From the NCBI GenBank assembly GCA_016786615.1, contig JAEUVX010000003.1, forward strand, positions 62,001 through 126,000: 64,000 nt of DNA. The letters run 5' to 3'. Each line of letters opens with the position of its first letter. Position 1 is the stretch's first letter. This DNA comes from Flavipsychrobacter sp. GTDB taxonomy: Bacteria > Bacteroidota > Bacteroidia > Chitinophagales > Chitinophagaceae. Both the position numbers and the translations under genes were made by a program. Of this stretch, positions 31,073-39,662 are shown in pieces. The notes beneath the pieces were generated by a model. The model had not been told where the DNA came from, searched no databases, and worked only from the letters and a program-made list of their open reading frames with translations.

Positions 31073-31177
31073 TAATTAGCTAATTAGGTAATGTTTGTAA
31101 TATGTGAATATAGTTTGGCTGTCTGTTGCCCTTTCTATAAATATTACCACCCGGCTAATCAGCTAATCAGCTAATTT
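31073..31177. repeat. Two short blocks of an 8-bp TAATYAGC-type tandem repeat
   Basis: TAATTAGC-TAATTAGG at about 31073-31088 and three units GCTAATCA-GCTAATCA-GCTAATTT at 31154-31177, in the divergent dcd/phosphopantetheinyl transferase gap. The last unit overlaps the probable -7 box of the downstream gene. Confidence 0.5.
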
Positions 31178-31183
31178 TACACC

Positions 31184-31825
31184 ATGCCTTTGTACCGCGA
31201 ATGGAGCAGTGATGCCTATAGCCTTGCTGCTATATGGAAGATAGAAGAGCCCGAAAGCTTCTTTATAGAACGCACAGGGCTTCCTGCACCGGATATAAAG
31301 GCAGAAAAACGCAGGTTGGAAAGACTGGCAGGCCGTTTTTTGCTAAAGCACCTGAAGGAAGATTTCCCGCTGCTCAACATCCGCCCCGATGAGCATGATA
31401 AACCCCGTATAAACGACAATCAGTATTATTTTTCCATATCTCATTCATGGCCATATGTGGCTGCAATTATTAGTCCGTATGTAGAATGCGGTATAGATAT
31501 ACAATGCTGGCATCCGCGCATGGAGGCATTACAACACAAATTCCTGTCTGCGCCCGAACAAGCAATTATTAATAATGACACCAAACTGATAACACTGGGC
31601 TGGAGCGTAAAGGAAGCTGCATACAAATGGCAAGGCAGACGCGGTGTAGAGTTTGCTGACCATATGCACATCCGCAAAATGGAGGAAACGGAGGATGGAT
31701 TTAATATTAATGTTTTTATGCATTTAACTTCGCCTCAAAGAGAAATAACTGCACAAGGCATTGTAAAACAAGACTTTGCATGCGCTTTTGTGGTTCATGA
31801 CAAGGTGTTTCATCCGTTTCAGTAA
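31184..31825 (+). CDS. 4'-phosphopantetheinyl transferase (Sfp-like)
   Basis: 213 residues. Transfers the phosphopantetheine arm of CoA to carrier proteins. Motifs of the Sfp group: YYFSISHSWPYVAAI (substrate Ser/His), CGIDIQ with the Mg-binding Asp and Gln near 107-112, and LGWSVKEAAYKWQG with the WxxKEA signature near 146. Its length is typical of the Sfp type rather than AcpS, but the carrier protein is unknown. The start lies 4 nt after a TAATTTTA element formed by the tandem repeat. Confidence 0.9.
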   Translation: MPLYREWSSDAYSLAAIWKIEEPESFFIERTGLPAPDIKAEKRRLERLAGRFLLKHLKEDFPLLNIRPDEHDKPRINDNQYYFSISHSWPYVAAIISPYVECGIDIQCWHPRMEALQHKFLSAPEQAIINNDTKLITLGWSVKEAAYKWQGRRGVEFADHMHIRKMEETEDGFNINVFMHLTSPQREITAQGIVKQDFACAFVVHDKVFHPFQ

Positions 31826-31875
31826 CGAAACAATATTTTAATAATATTATATTTTTAGCCGAATTCTTGTAAAAA

Positions 31876-31908
31876 TTTGGAATGAACACATGATTTTCTT
31901 TACATTTG
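31876..31908 (+). promoter_or_regulatory. Promoter of glnN (TTTG, 21 bp, TACATTTG)
   Basis: A -33 TTTG (31876-31879) and a perfect -7 TACATTTG (31901-31908) with the spacing known for Bacteroidota; 16 nt to the ATG. Confidence 0.75.
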
Positions 31909-31924
31909 CGTAAAATTTAATCTA

Positions 31925-34117
31925 ATGTCATCACTTCGTTATCTCGCACTGCAAGAAATGGCTTCCGAAAATAAAAAGGTAGCCCACTATGGTGGTAAGC
32001 GTATTACCAGCATGTTTGCCAGCAACGTATTTACCGGCCGCGCTATGCGCGAATACCTGAGCGACGAGGCTTACAAAAGCCTGATGAACTCAGCTAAATC
32101 GGGAACTAAGATAGACCGCAAGATGGCAGACCAGATTGCCGCAGGTATGAAAGCATGGGCAGAGGAGCGCGGCGTTACGCACTTCACACACTGGTTCCAA
32201 CCACTTACAGGTACTACGGCTGAAAAACACGACTCTTTCTTTACTATTAAGAGCGATGGTACTGCAATCGAAATCTTTGACGGTGATGCATTGATACAAC
32301 AGGAACCTGATGCGAGCAGTTTCCCTAACGGTGGCATCCGTGCTACTTTCGAAGCCCGTGGTTATACTGCATGGGATCCTTCATCTCCTGCTTTCATTAT
32401 GGAAGCGGCAAATGGTAAAACACTTTGCATACCTACTATATTCATCGCTTACAATGGCGAATCGCTGGACTATAAAGCACCATTGCTGAAGTCTATCGCT
32501 GCACTGGATAAAGCGGCAGTAGATGTTTGCCACTACTTCGATAAGAATGTAACTAAAGTGACAACTACACTGGGCTGGGAACAAGAGTATTTCGTGATAG
32601 ACGAAACACTGGCTAATGCACGCCCCGATCTGGTAATGTGCGGACGCACACTGGTAGGCCACTCTCCTGCTAAAGGGCAACAGTTGGAAGACCACTACTT
32701 CGGTTCTATACCAGACCGTGTGTACGAATTCATGCAAGACTTCGAACAGGAGTCTTACAAACTGGGTATTCCATTGCGTACGCGCCACAACGAGGTAGCA
32801 CCGGGCCAGTTTGAATGTGCACCGATATTTGAAGAATGTAATATAGCAGTAGACCACAACTCGCTGCTGATGGATGTGATGAATAAAGTGGCAAAACGCC
32901 ACAAGCTGAAAGTGTTGCTGCACGAAAAACCATTTGCAGGTGTAAACGGTAGCGGTAAGCACAATAACTGGAGCCTTGCTACAGATACAGGTGTAAACCT
33001 GCTGGCACCCGGTAAAACACCACGTACCAACCTGATGTTCCTCACGTTCTTCGTGAATGCCATCAAAGCGGTACACGACCATGCAGACCTGTTGCGTGCA
33101 GCTATTGCTTCTGCAAACAACGACCACCGTCTTGGCGCTAACGAAGCACCGCCTGCTATTATATCTGTATATGTAGGTAAATACCTGACAGAAGTACTGG
33201 ACGAAATTGAAACAAGGGTAAAAGATAAATTCAGTGAGCAAGACGAGGTTATCCTGAAGCTGGACATTCACAAGCAAATCCCTGAATTGCTGATGGATAA
33301 TACAGACCGCAACCGTACTAGTCCGTTTGCGTTCACAGGTAATAAATTCGAATTCCGTGCGGTAGGTTCTTCTGCAAACTGTGGTTCGCCTATGACAGTG
33401 TTGAACACTATCATGGCACAAAGCCTGAAGAACTTCAAACGTGATGTAGATGCGCTGATTGAAAAAGGTGAGAAGAAAGAAGTAGCACTGATGCACGTAC
33501 TACGCGACTATATCACGAATTCTAAGAAGATTCGTTTTGAAGGCGACAACTATAGCGATGCATGGGCTGAAGAAGCTAAGAAACGTGGCCTGAACAATTT
33601 CAAAACTACACCTGAAGCACTGGATGCTTTTGTAACAGATGCTGCTAAGAAAGTATTCTTCGATAACAACATCTATAGCGAACGCGAACTGGATGCTCGC
33701 CACGAAATACTGCTGGAAGACTATGTGAAGAAAGTACAGATTGAAGCACGTATACTGGGCTACATGGCTACCAACCACATACTGCCTGCAGCTATCAACT
33801 ATCAGAATGTACTGGCTGAAAACGTGCGTGGCCTGAAAGACCTGGGTCTTGGTGAAGGCAGCTACAAAGCACAGCTGAACATACTGAAAGTAGTAAGCGG
33901 ACACATTCAGGAAATCAACGACAATGTAGAAGCAATGATTGAAGCACGTAAAAAAGCAAATAACGTAGAAGACATGCACAAGCGTGCTGCTATGTATTGC
34001 AACGATGTGAAAACATTCTTCGAAAAAATACGCTACCACGCAGACAAACTGGAACTGCTGGTAGAAGACAAGCTGTGGCCGCTGCCAAAATATCGCGAGC
34101 TGCTGTACTTGCGCTAA
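31925..34117 (+). CDS. glnN: Glutamine synthetase type III
   Basis: 730 residues, the size of the GSIII group that is common in Bacteroidota and much larger than GSI. Makes glutamine from glutamate, ammonia and ATP. Seen: GWEQEYFVID (metal-binding Glu), GQFECAPIFEECNIAVDHN, KPFAGVNGSGKHNNWS (glutamate binding) and RNRTSPFAFTGNKFEFRAVGS. A full promoter with both elements lies upstream and a strong terminator follows. No PII or other nitrogen regulator is adjacent. Confidence 0.96.
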   Translation: MSSLRYLALQEMASENKKVAHYGGKRITSMFASNVFTGRAMREYLSDEAYKSLMNSAKSGTKIDRKMADQIAAGMKAWAEERGVTHFTHWFQPLTGTTAEKHDSFFTIKSDGTAIEIFDGDALIQQEPDASSFPNGGIRATFEARGYTAWDPSSPAFIMEAANGKTLCIPTIFIAYNGESLDYKAPLLKSIAALDKAAVDVCHYFDKNVTKVTTTLGWEQEYFVIDETLANARPDLVMCGRTLVGHSPAKGQQLEDHYFGSIPDRVYEFMQDFEQESYKLGIPLRTRHNEVAPGQFECAPIFEECNIAVDHNSLLMDVMNKVAKRHKLKVLLHEKPFAGVNGSGKHNNWSLATDTGVNLLAPGKTPRTNLMFLTFFVNAIKAVHDHADLLRAAIASANNDHRLGANEAPPAIISVYVGKYLTEVLDEIETRVKDKFSEQDEVILKLDIHKQIPELLMDNTDRNRTSPFAFTGNKFEFRAVGSSANCGSPMTVLNTIMAQSLKNFKRDVDALIEKGEKKEVALMHVLRDYITNSKKIRFEGDNYSDAWAEEAKKRGLNNFKTTPEALDAFVTDAAKKVFFDNNIYSERELDARHEILLEDYVKKVQIEARILGYMATNHILPAAINYQNVLAENVRGLKDLGLGEGSYKAQLNILKVVSGHIQEINDNVEAMIEARKKANNVEDMHKRAAMYCNDVKTFFEKIRYHADKLELLVEDKLWPLPKYRELLYLR

Positions 34118-34124
34118 CAATTTT

Positions 34125-34158
34125 CAAAGCCCCGCACCATTGCGGGGCTTTGTGTTTT
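34125..34158 (+). terminator. Terminator after glnN
   Basis: CAAAGCCCCGCA / TGCGGGGCTTTG, loop CCAT, followed by TGTTTT. Confidence 0.85.
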
Positions 34159-34171
34159 AATAAGCTTTACT

Positions 34172-34780
34172 ATGCACAACAATTATAACATACGATTAAT
34201 AACACCCGCAGATGCGGAAGCGGCGTTGGAAGTATACGCGCCTTATGTAAGAAACACAGGCATCAGTTTCGAGTACGATGTACCGACCATTGCAGAGTTT
34301 GAAAAGAAAATAGAAAAGATAACCTCGCAGTATCCGTGGTTGGTATGCGAGTGCGATAGCGTGATTGCAGGCTATGCTTATGGCAGTACGCATCGCGACA
34401 GAACAGGTTATCAATGGTCGCCCGAAGTAACGGTGTATCTTGATGAGCGTTTTCATCGCAGAGGTATTGCCAGTGCATTATACACTGCATTGTTCAAAAT
34501 GCTGAAGATGCAGGGATACTACAACCTCTTTGCCGGTGTATTGGTTACCAATACCAAGAGTGTCGAGTTCCATCGTGCTATGGGTTTTGAAGATATTGGC
34601 CTGTTCAAAAACATTGGTTACAAACTAGGCGAATGGCATACCAACCTGTGGTTGCAACATCAGTTGCAGGAACCTATTCCCAACCCTGCTACTCCTATTG
34701 GCATCAATGAAATACTGAACACTGCATCTTTCGAAGAAATAATGACAGAAGTAAACCACACAATCAATAACCGTATATGA
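34172..34780 (+). CDS. GNAT N-acetyltransferase, phosphinothricin/amine acetyltransferase-like
   Basis: 202 residues: a GNAT domain (about 1-165) similar to the Pat/Bar group, with the acetyl-CoA loop RFHRRGIASALYTALF and VLVTNTKSVEFHRAMGFE, plus about 40 extra residues. Transfers acetyl from acetyl-CoA to an amine; the substrate is unknown and many relatives act on methionine sulfoximine-like compounds or other amines. It starts 20 nt after the glnN terminator and overlaps the next gene by 4 bp (ATGA), so the two are coupled. Confidence 0.83.
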   Translation: MHNNYNIRLITPADAEAALEVYAPYVRNTGISFEYDVPTIAEFEKKIEKITSQYPWLVCECDSVIAGYAYGSTHRDRTGYQWSPEVTVYLDERFHRRGIASALYTALFKMLKMQGYYNLFAGVLVTNTKSVEFHRAMGFEDIGLFKNIGYKLGEWHTNLWLQHQLQEPIPNPATPIGINEILNTASFEEIMTEVNHTINNRI

Positions 34781-35478
34781 TAGTAGCAGCTGCACAAATA
34801 AAGGTACAGGATGGAAATATAGGAGCGAATATGGCAATCCACTGCCAATATGCAAACATGGCGGCAGACAAAGGCGCGAGCATTGTTCTATTTCCTGAAA
34901 TGTCTTTGACAGGGTACCTCCGAGAAGAAGCACAACAACATAAGTTTGCTGTAGGCGATGTAAGGCTGCAGCCATTGCAACAAATAGCAGACGAGCGGAA
35001 CATTATTATTGTATCAGGTGCACCAATAGAAATTGGCAAGCAGCTACACATTGGTGCATTTATTATTCAGCCTGACAATAAAGTAGATATCTACACAAAA
35101 CGTTTTCTGCATCCCGGTGAAGAAGTGGCTTTTGAACCAAGCCTTGCCCACAACCCTACGTTGCAACTGGATGGTGAAACGATATCCATTGCTATCTGTG
35201 CAGACACCGCCAATCCACGCCACCCAATGGAAGCAGCAGCAAACAATGCAACGCTATACATAGCAGGTGTATTTGATAGTCCCAACGGTGTGACAGAAAG
35301 CCATGAGCGGCTGAGCAGGTATGCGAAACAATACAAGATGAAAGTACTGTACACCAACTTTGTAGGTACTACATACAATTCACCAGCAGCAGGGCAAAGT
35401 GCGGCATGGAATAATGAAGGAGAATTATTGCAAGTACTAACTACAGATAAGGAAGATTTATTAGTGATTGAACTTTAA
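34777..35478 (+). CDS. Carbon-nitrogen hydrolase (nitrilase superfamily)
   Basis: 233 residues. The Glu-Lys-Cys triad is visible: FPEMSLTGY (Glu near 46), YTKRFLHPGEE (Lys near 108) and AICADTANPRHP (Cys near 147). Members cleave nitriles or amides; this one is shorter than most of about 260-330 residues, so the C-terminal part is minimal. It overlaps the GNAT gene, suggesting a joint role in handling a small amide or amine, but this is inference. Confidence 0.85.
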   Translation: MIVAAAQIKVQDGNIGANMAIHCQYANMAADKGASIVLFPEMSLTGYLREEAQQHKFAVGDVRLQPLQQIADERNIIIVSGAPIEIGKQLHIGAFIIQPDNKVDIYTKRFLHPGEEVAFEPSLAHNPTLQLDGETISIAICADTANPRHPMEAAANNATLYIAGVFDSPNGVTESHERLSRYAKQYKMKVLYTNFVGTTYNSPAAGQSAAWNNEGELLQVLTTDKEDLLVIEL

Positions 35479-35490
35479 TAACTTTAGTAT

Positions 35491-35961
35491 ATGAGCAAAC
35501 AACATCACTACGCAGCAACGATCACATGGACTGGTAATAAAGGCGAAGGCACTACCCGCTACGATGCTTACGAGCGTGCACATACATGGGCTATAGAAGG
35601 CAAGCAAACAATTGCCTGTTCGTCAGACACACCTTTTCGTGGAGATGGCACAAAGCACAATCCAGAAGATGCTTTGCTCTATTCACTATCCAGTTGCCAC
35701 ATGTTGTGGTACCTACACATCTGTGCAGATGCAGGCGTTATAGTAACTGATTATACAGATAACGCAACAGGTGTATTGACTATGGATACGCCCGAAGGTG
35801 CGCGTTTTACAGAAGTAACATTATACCCTGTAGTAACAGTTGCAGATGCATCGATGATAGAGAAAGCAAATGCCCTGCACGATGAGGCACATGCCAAATG
35901 CTTCATTGCCAAGTCGGTAAACTTTCCGGTAAAGCACGAACCTAAAGCAATAACAGGTTAA
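35491..35961 (+). CDS. OsmC-family thiol peroxidase
   Basis: 156 residues. Reduces organic hydroperoxides by a reactive cysteine pair. The motif SSCHMLWYLHICADAG holds the peroxidatic Cys (near 70) and HAKCFIAKSVNFPV the resolving Cys. OsmC is a cytoplasmic dimer. It is 12 nt after the nitrilase and 1 nt before the metallo-beta-lactamase, so the five genes 34172-36682 could be one unit. Confidence 0.87.
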   Translation: MSKQHHYAATITWTGNKGEGTTRYDAYERAHTWAIEGKQTIACSSDTPFRGDGTKHNPEDALLYSLSSCHMLWYLHICADAGVIVTDYTDNATGVLTMDTPEGARFTEVTLYPVVTVADASMIEKANALHDEAHAKCFIAKSVNFPVKHEPKAITG

Positions 35962-35962
35962 T

Positions 35963-36682
35963 ATGAAACAGCTATTTTTTACACTTTGCTTACTTTTTTC
36001 TGTGGTTGCAAATGCACAACAGAAATCTTACAAGCTGGCTATTACACAAGTAGCTCAAAATTATTATGTCTTTACTACTTATAAAGATTATCAGGGCTCT
36101 CCATTTCCTGCCAATGGTTTGTATGTGGTAACAGATGCCGGTGTAGTAATGATAGACTCTCCGTGGGATACAGATAAAACACAACAGTTGTTAGACTCTA
36201 TAGAAATAAAACATCATAAAAAAGTAGTTCTTGCTATTGCTACACATGCTCATGCAGACCGTACGGGTGCTTTCGATATATTGAAGACCCAAGGTATAAA
36301 AACATATTCAAGCGCTTTGACAAAACAGCTATGTATAGAGCAGAATGAAAAGCAAGCTGAGTTTGTATTTACTAAAGACACTACATTTCGTGTAGGAGAT
36401 TTAACTATCAATACCTTTTTCCCGGGAGAGGGGCATACAAAGGATAATATTGTTGTATGGTTCGATAAAGACCGCATATTATACGGTGGATGCTTTGTAA
36501 AAGGCATGTCTGCCACAGATTTGGGTAATATTAAAGAAGCAAATATTAAAGCATGGCCTGTATCTGTACAGAATACCATGCGTCAATACCCGATGCCAAG
36601 CCTCATTATCCCCGGCCACCAGGAGTGGGCACCGGGATATCAATGTCTTGTGCATACATTAAAGCTTTTAAGCAAACAATAA
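35963..36682 (+). CDS. Subclass B1 metallo-beta-lactamase
   Basis: 239 residues. Signal peptide about 1-19 (VVANAQ) directs it to the periplasm. All six B1 zinc ligands are present: HAHAD (H95, H97, D99), H158 (GEGHTKD), C177 (GGCFVKG) and H219 (PGHQEW). The order, the Cys ligand and the spacing match B1 enzymes such as BlaB/IND, not the B2 or B3 groups or the glyoxalase-type relatives. A carbapenem- and cephalosporin-hydrolysing activity is expected by family, but not shown. The gene sits in a housekeeping context with no mobile element, so it looks chromosomal and ancestral. Confidence 0.9.
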   Translation: MKQLFFTLCLLFSVVANAQQKSYKLAITQVAQNYYVFTTYKDYQGSPFPANGLYVVTDAGVVMIDSPWDTDKTQQLLDSIEIKHHKKVVLAIATHAHADRTGAFDILKTQGIKTYSSALTKQLCIEQNEKQAEFVFTKDTTFRVGDLTINTFFPGEGHTKDNIVVWFDKDRILYGGCFVKGMSATDLGNIKEANIKAWPVSVQNTMRQYPMPSLIIPGHQEWAPGYQCLVHTLKLLSKQ

Positions 36683-36704
36683 GATTAGTCATACTGGAAT
36701 TGCC

Positions 36705-36712
36705 TATTTTAG
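36705..36712 (+). promoter_or_regulatory. Variant -7 box (TATTTTAG) before scoA
   Basis: One base from TAnnTTTG, 18 nt before the ATG at 36731. Confidence 0.5.
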
Positions 36713-36730
36713 CGCAAATTTTACTGACAG

Positions 36731-37429
36731 ATGAACAAAGTGGTTGCAAATGCGGATGAGGCTATAAAAGGCATTGAATCCGGCATGACCCTCATGTTGG
36801 GTGGCTTCGGCCTCTGTGGCATACCCGAAAACTGTATAGCCGCATTGGTACGCAAAGGCGTTAATAATCTTACTTGTATATCAAACAACGCCGGTGTCGA
36901 TGATTTCGGTATCGGGCTGATGCTGCAACAAAAGCAGGTTAAGAAGATGATATCTTCTTACGTGGGCGAAAATGCAGAGTTTGAACGCCAGTTGCTGAGT
37001 GGCGAACTGGAAGTAGAACTGATACCACAGGGCACACTGGCTACACGCTGCATGGCAAGTGGCTATGGTATGCCTGCAGTATATCTGCTGGCTGGTGTTG
37101 GTACAGAAGTGGCAGAAGGTAAAGAAGTACGCAACTTCAACGGTAAAGACTATCTGCTTGAATATGCTTTCGATTCAGACTTTGCTATTGTAAAAGCATG
37201 GAAGGGCGATGCACAAGGCAATCTGGTGTTTAAAGATACAGCCCGTAACTTCAACCCTATGATGGCAATGGCAGGTAAAATAACTATTGCAGAAGTAGAA
37301 GAGCTGGTACCTGTCGGCGAACTACACCCGAATGAAATTCACACACCTGGCATCTATGTTCACCGCATCTTCCAGGGTACGGATTATGAAAAACGAATCG
37401 AGCAACGTACAACACGCAAAAAGAATTAA
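36731..37429 (+). CDS. scoA: 3-oxoacid CoA-transferase subunit A
   Basis: 232 residues. Forms, with ScoB, a succinyl-CoA:acetoacetate CoA-transferase that activates ketone bodies. [13 protein letters not shown] near 26-38 is the N-terminal CoA-binding signature, and [15 protein letters not shown] and [13 protein letters not shown] are conserved. The next gene begins 2 nt after the stop. Its promoter is separate from the metallo-beta-lactamase upstream. Confidence 0.93.
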   Translation: MNKVVANADEAIKGIESGMTLMLGGFGLCGIPENCIAALVRKGVNNLTCISNNAGVDDFGIGLMLQQKQVKKMISSYVGENAEFERQLLSGELEVELIPQGTLATRCMASGYGMPAVYLLAGVGTEVAEGKEVRNFNGKDYLLEYAFDSDFAIVKAWKGDAQGNLVFKDTARNFNPMMAMAGKITIAEVEELVPVGELHPNEIHTPGIYVHRIFQGTDYEKRIEQRTTRKKN

Positions 37430-37431
37430 TC

Positions 37432-38088
37432 ATGGCACTGAATAAAGAACAAATAGCACAACGCATAGCAAAAGAACTGCAGGACGGTTTTTATGTAAAC
37501 CTTGGCATTGGTATTCCTACGCTGGTTGCCAACTATATACCTGAAGGTGTCAATGTTGTACTGCAAAGTGAGAATGGCTTGCTGGGTATGGGACCGTTTC
37601 CTTTTGAAGGCGATGAAGATGCAGATTTGATAAATGCGGGTAAACAAACTATTACTACACTGCCGGGTTCTGCTTTCTTTGATAGTGCTATGAGCTTTGG
37701 TATGATACGTGCAGGCAAGGTAGACCTTACAGTACTGGGGGCAATGGAAGTTTCAGATAACGGTGACATAGCCAACTGGAAGATTCCGGGTAAGATGGTA
37801 AAAGGTATGGGTGGCGCAATGGACCTTGTAGCTGCTGCGAAGAATATCATCGTTGCTATGCAACATACCAATCCTAAAGGCGAAAGCAAACTGCTGCCAA
37901 AATGTTCATTACCACTTACAGGTGTTAAGTGCGTAAAGAAAGTAGTAACTGATTTGGGTGTGTTTGACATCACTCCTGATGGCTTCCGTTGTCTGGAATA
38001 TGCACCCGGCGTAACTATTGACGAGATAAAAGTAAAAACTGCCGGCCGTCTTGTTATTGCAGATGACGTGAAGGAAATGACTTTCTAA
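37432..38088 (+). CDS. scoB: 3-oxoacid CoA-transferase subunit B
   Basis: 218 residues. Holds the catalytic glutamate that forms the CoA thioester: E47 in LQSENGLLGMG. NLGIGIPTLVANYIP precedes it, and GKMVKGMGGAMDLVAAAK follows; all typical of beta subunits. Coupled to scoA and immediately followed by an arsenate reductase-like gene with no gap, so all three share a transcript. Confidence 0.93.
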   Translation: MALNKEQIAQRIAKELQDGFYVNLGIGIPTLVANYIPEGVNVVLQSENGLLGMGPFPFEGDEDADLINAGKQTITTLPGSAFFDSAMSFGMIRAGKVDLTVLGAMEVSDNGDIANWKIPGKMVKGMGGAMDLVAAAKNIIVAMQHTNPKGESKLLPKCSLPLTGVKCVKKVVTDLGVFDITPDGFRCLEYAPGVTIDEIKVKTAGRLVIADDVKEMTF

Positions 38089-38424
38089 ATGCTAACGGTT
38101 TATCATAACGGCGAATGCAGTAAATGTCAGGAGCTTTCAGAATTGTTGCAGGGCAGAGAAATACAATACAAATTTTACCTCCACGAGCTCCTGAGTATTG
38201 AAGAATTGCAAACACTGCTTGTAAAACTCGGGGCAACTGCATCAGAGATTGTCCGCACCGGCGAACAGGTTTTTGCAGACAATTATGCAGATAAACAACT
38301 TACTGATAACGAGTTGTTGCAGGCAATTATAGATAATCCGATACTGCTGCAAAGGCCAATAGTAGTAAACGGAGATAAAGCAATCATTGCCCGTCCGCCT
38401 CACTTGGTAAAGGATATATTATAA
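38089..38424 (+). CDS. ArsC-like reductase (thioredoxin fold)
   Basis: 111 residues, the size of glutaredoxin-dependent arsenate reductases. CSKC (Cys10, Cys13) begins the thioredoxin fold; the arginines that bind arsenate in ArsC are retained as IVRTGEQ, LQRPIVV and IARPPH. The extra CxxC and the context (CoA-transferase operon) also fit an Spx/YffB-type redox protein, so arsenate reduction is not certain. ATG starts at the base after the scoB stop. Confidence 0.8.
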   Translation: MLTVYHNGECSKCQELSELLQGREIQYKFYLHELLSIEELQTLLVKLGATASEIVRTGEQVFADNYADKQLTDNELLQAIIDNPILLQRPIVVNGDKAIIARPPHLVKDIL

Positions 38425-38453
38425 AACCCTCTGCAAAGAGGGTTTCTTTTTTT
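38424..38453 (+). terminator. Terminator after the ArsC-like gene
   Basis: AAACCCTCT / AGAGGGTTT, loop GCAA, followed by C and T7 then ATTTT. Confidence 0.85.
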
Positions 38454-38464
38454 ATTTTCATAGC

Positions 38465-39583
38465 ATGAAAACTGTAGTATCAAGTCTTTGTCTGATCATG
38501 CTTTGTTCTTTTGCTACCGCACAGCAGAAGAATGAAGAAGCATTGGTAAATAAGATATTACAGTCTTTTGCAACTCAGGATGATTCTGCTTATGCAAAAC
38601 TCTTCCCTAAATTTGATGAACTGTGGAAATTAGCGATGAACTATAACGACACTGGTATCATCGACCGTCGCCGTATTGCCAATATTCGTTCCAACCCGCA
38701 ACAACTTCAGCAATTCGACCCGGAATACAATAAATCAATTATTCGTGATTTCAAGTTCATACACCAAAAAGGTATTGATTCGGGGCTACACTGGCGCGAT
38801 TTATTATTGGCACGATACGAACTGGAAAAATCATCCTTGCCGCGTGAGCTTATAGGTTTCGAAAAAATAGTGCCCTATCGTTTACAGGGCTACATATTTG
38901 TACAAGACCTGCTTACACGAAAAATATTCTGCATTTCCATTAAGGATGTACACGGGTTCAATAACCAGTGGTTCGGAGGAAGAATCGTCAACATACTGGA
39001 GGCTGAAAGTATTGAAGAATATTATGACAAGCTGGCAAAAGAGCGGAAAGTACTTAAGGATGTATTAATAGCGCAGCTGTATGCAATGATGGATACAGCA
39101 GGCCAGGCTGAAGACAGTGCAGCACTGGCAGCAGTCAAAGTTACAACTGCCAACAACACATTGAAAATGGATGTAGAAGAAGATGATGAGAAAAAACATG
39201 CAGCATCTGAGGTAGTAGATAGAAAATTATATACCGGATTGTTCGACAATGAAATAAAAATGGAACTCTACATCCGGAGCCTGAAAGGAAAATGCCCGCA
39301 ACAGGTATGCGGTTGGGATGCATTGTATAAGTTTGAGGATATGGATGATTATGTAATATTAGATGTTACAAAATCTGCCGATGGAAAATTAGTACTGACA
39401 GAAGAAGATATGGGTGTTATGGAAATAACTATTAAGGGCGACAAAGTTTCAGGCGAATGGTCTTCTTTCAAAGACAAAACCACGGTAGATGTGGAACTGA
39501 CAGAGAAGAAAGAAGTAAAAAATCGCAAGCTCTTTATGCTCGATGATATACTGGAAGGTGGCATGAACTTTGGCGACGAATAA
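38465..39583 (+). CDS. Secreted protein of unknown function
   Basis: 372 residues. Signal peptide about 1-19 (CSFATAQQ). The N-terminal 180 residues are mixed helix/strand with no motif I know. Residues about 205-245 are an Ala/Glu-rich stretch containing VEEDDEKKHAASEVVDRK, likely flexible. The last 120 residues (WGYKFEDMDDY-like, VLTEEDMGVMEITIKGDKVSGEWSSF) are beta-rich. It lacks a lipobox and a T9SS tail, so a periplasmic location is likely. It stands between a terminator and the AAA+ gene. Confidence 0.75.
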   Translation: MKTVVSSLCLIMLCSFATAQQKNEEALVNKILQSFATQDDSAYAKLFPKFDELWKLAMNYNDTGIIDRRRIANIRSNPQQLQQFDPEYNKSIIRDFKFIHQKGIDSGLHWRDLLLARYELEKSSLPRELIGFEKIVPYRLQGYIFVQDLLTRKIFCISIKDVHGFNNQWFGGRIVNILEAESIEEYYDKLAKERKVLKDVLIAQLYAMMDTAGQAEDSAALAAVKVTTANNTLKMDVEEDDEKKHAASEVVDRKLYTGLFDNEIKMELYIRSLKGKCPQQVCGWDALYKFEDMDDYVILDVTKSADGKLVLTEEDMGVMEITIKGDKVSGEWSSFKDKTTVDVELTEKKEVKNRKLFMLDDILEGGMNFGDE

Positions 39584-39662
39584 TCATTTCAATATTCTTT
39601 ATACCACTATTGCAAACACTTAGCCTGCAGCATTGTTACAAACCTGTAACTTTAATTTTCTT

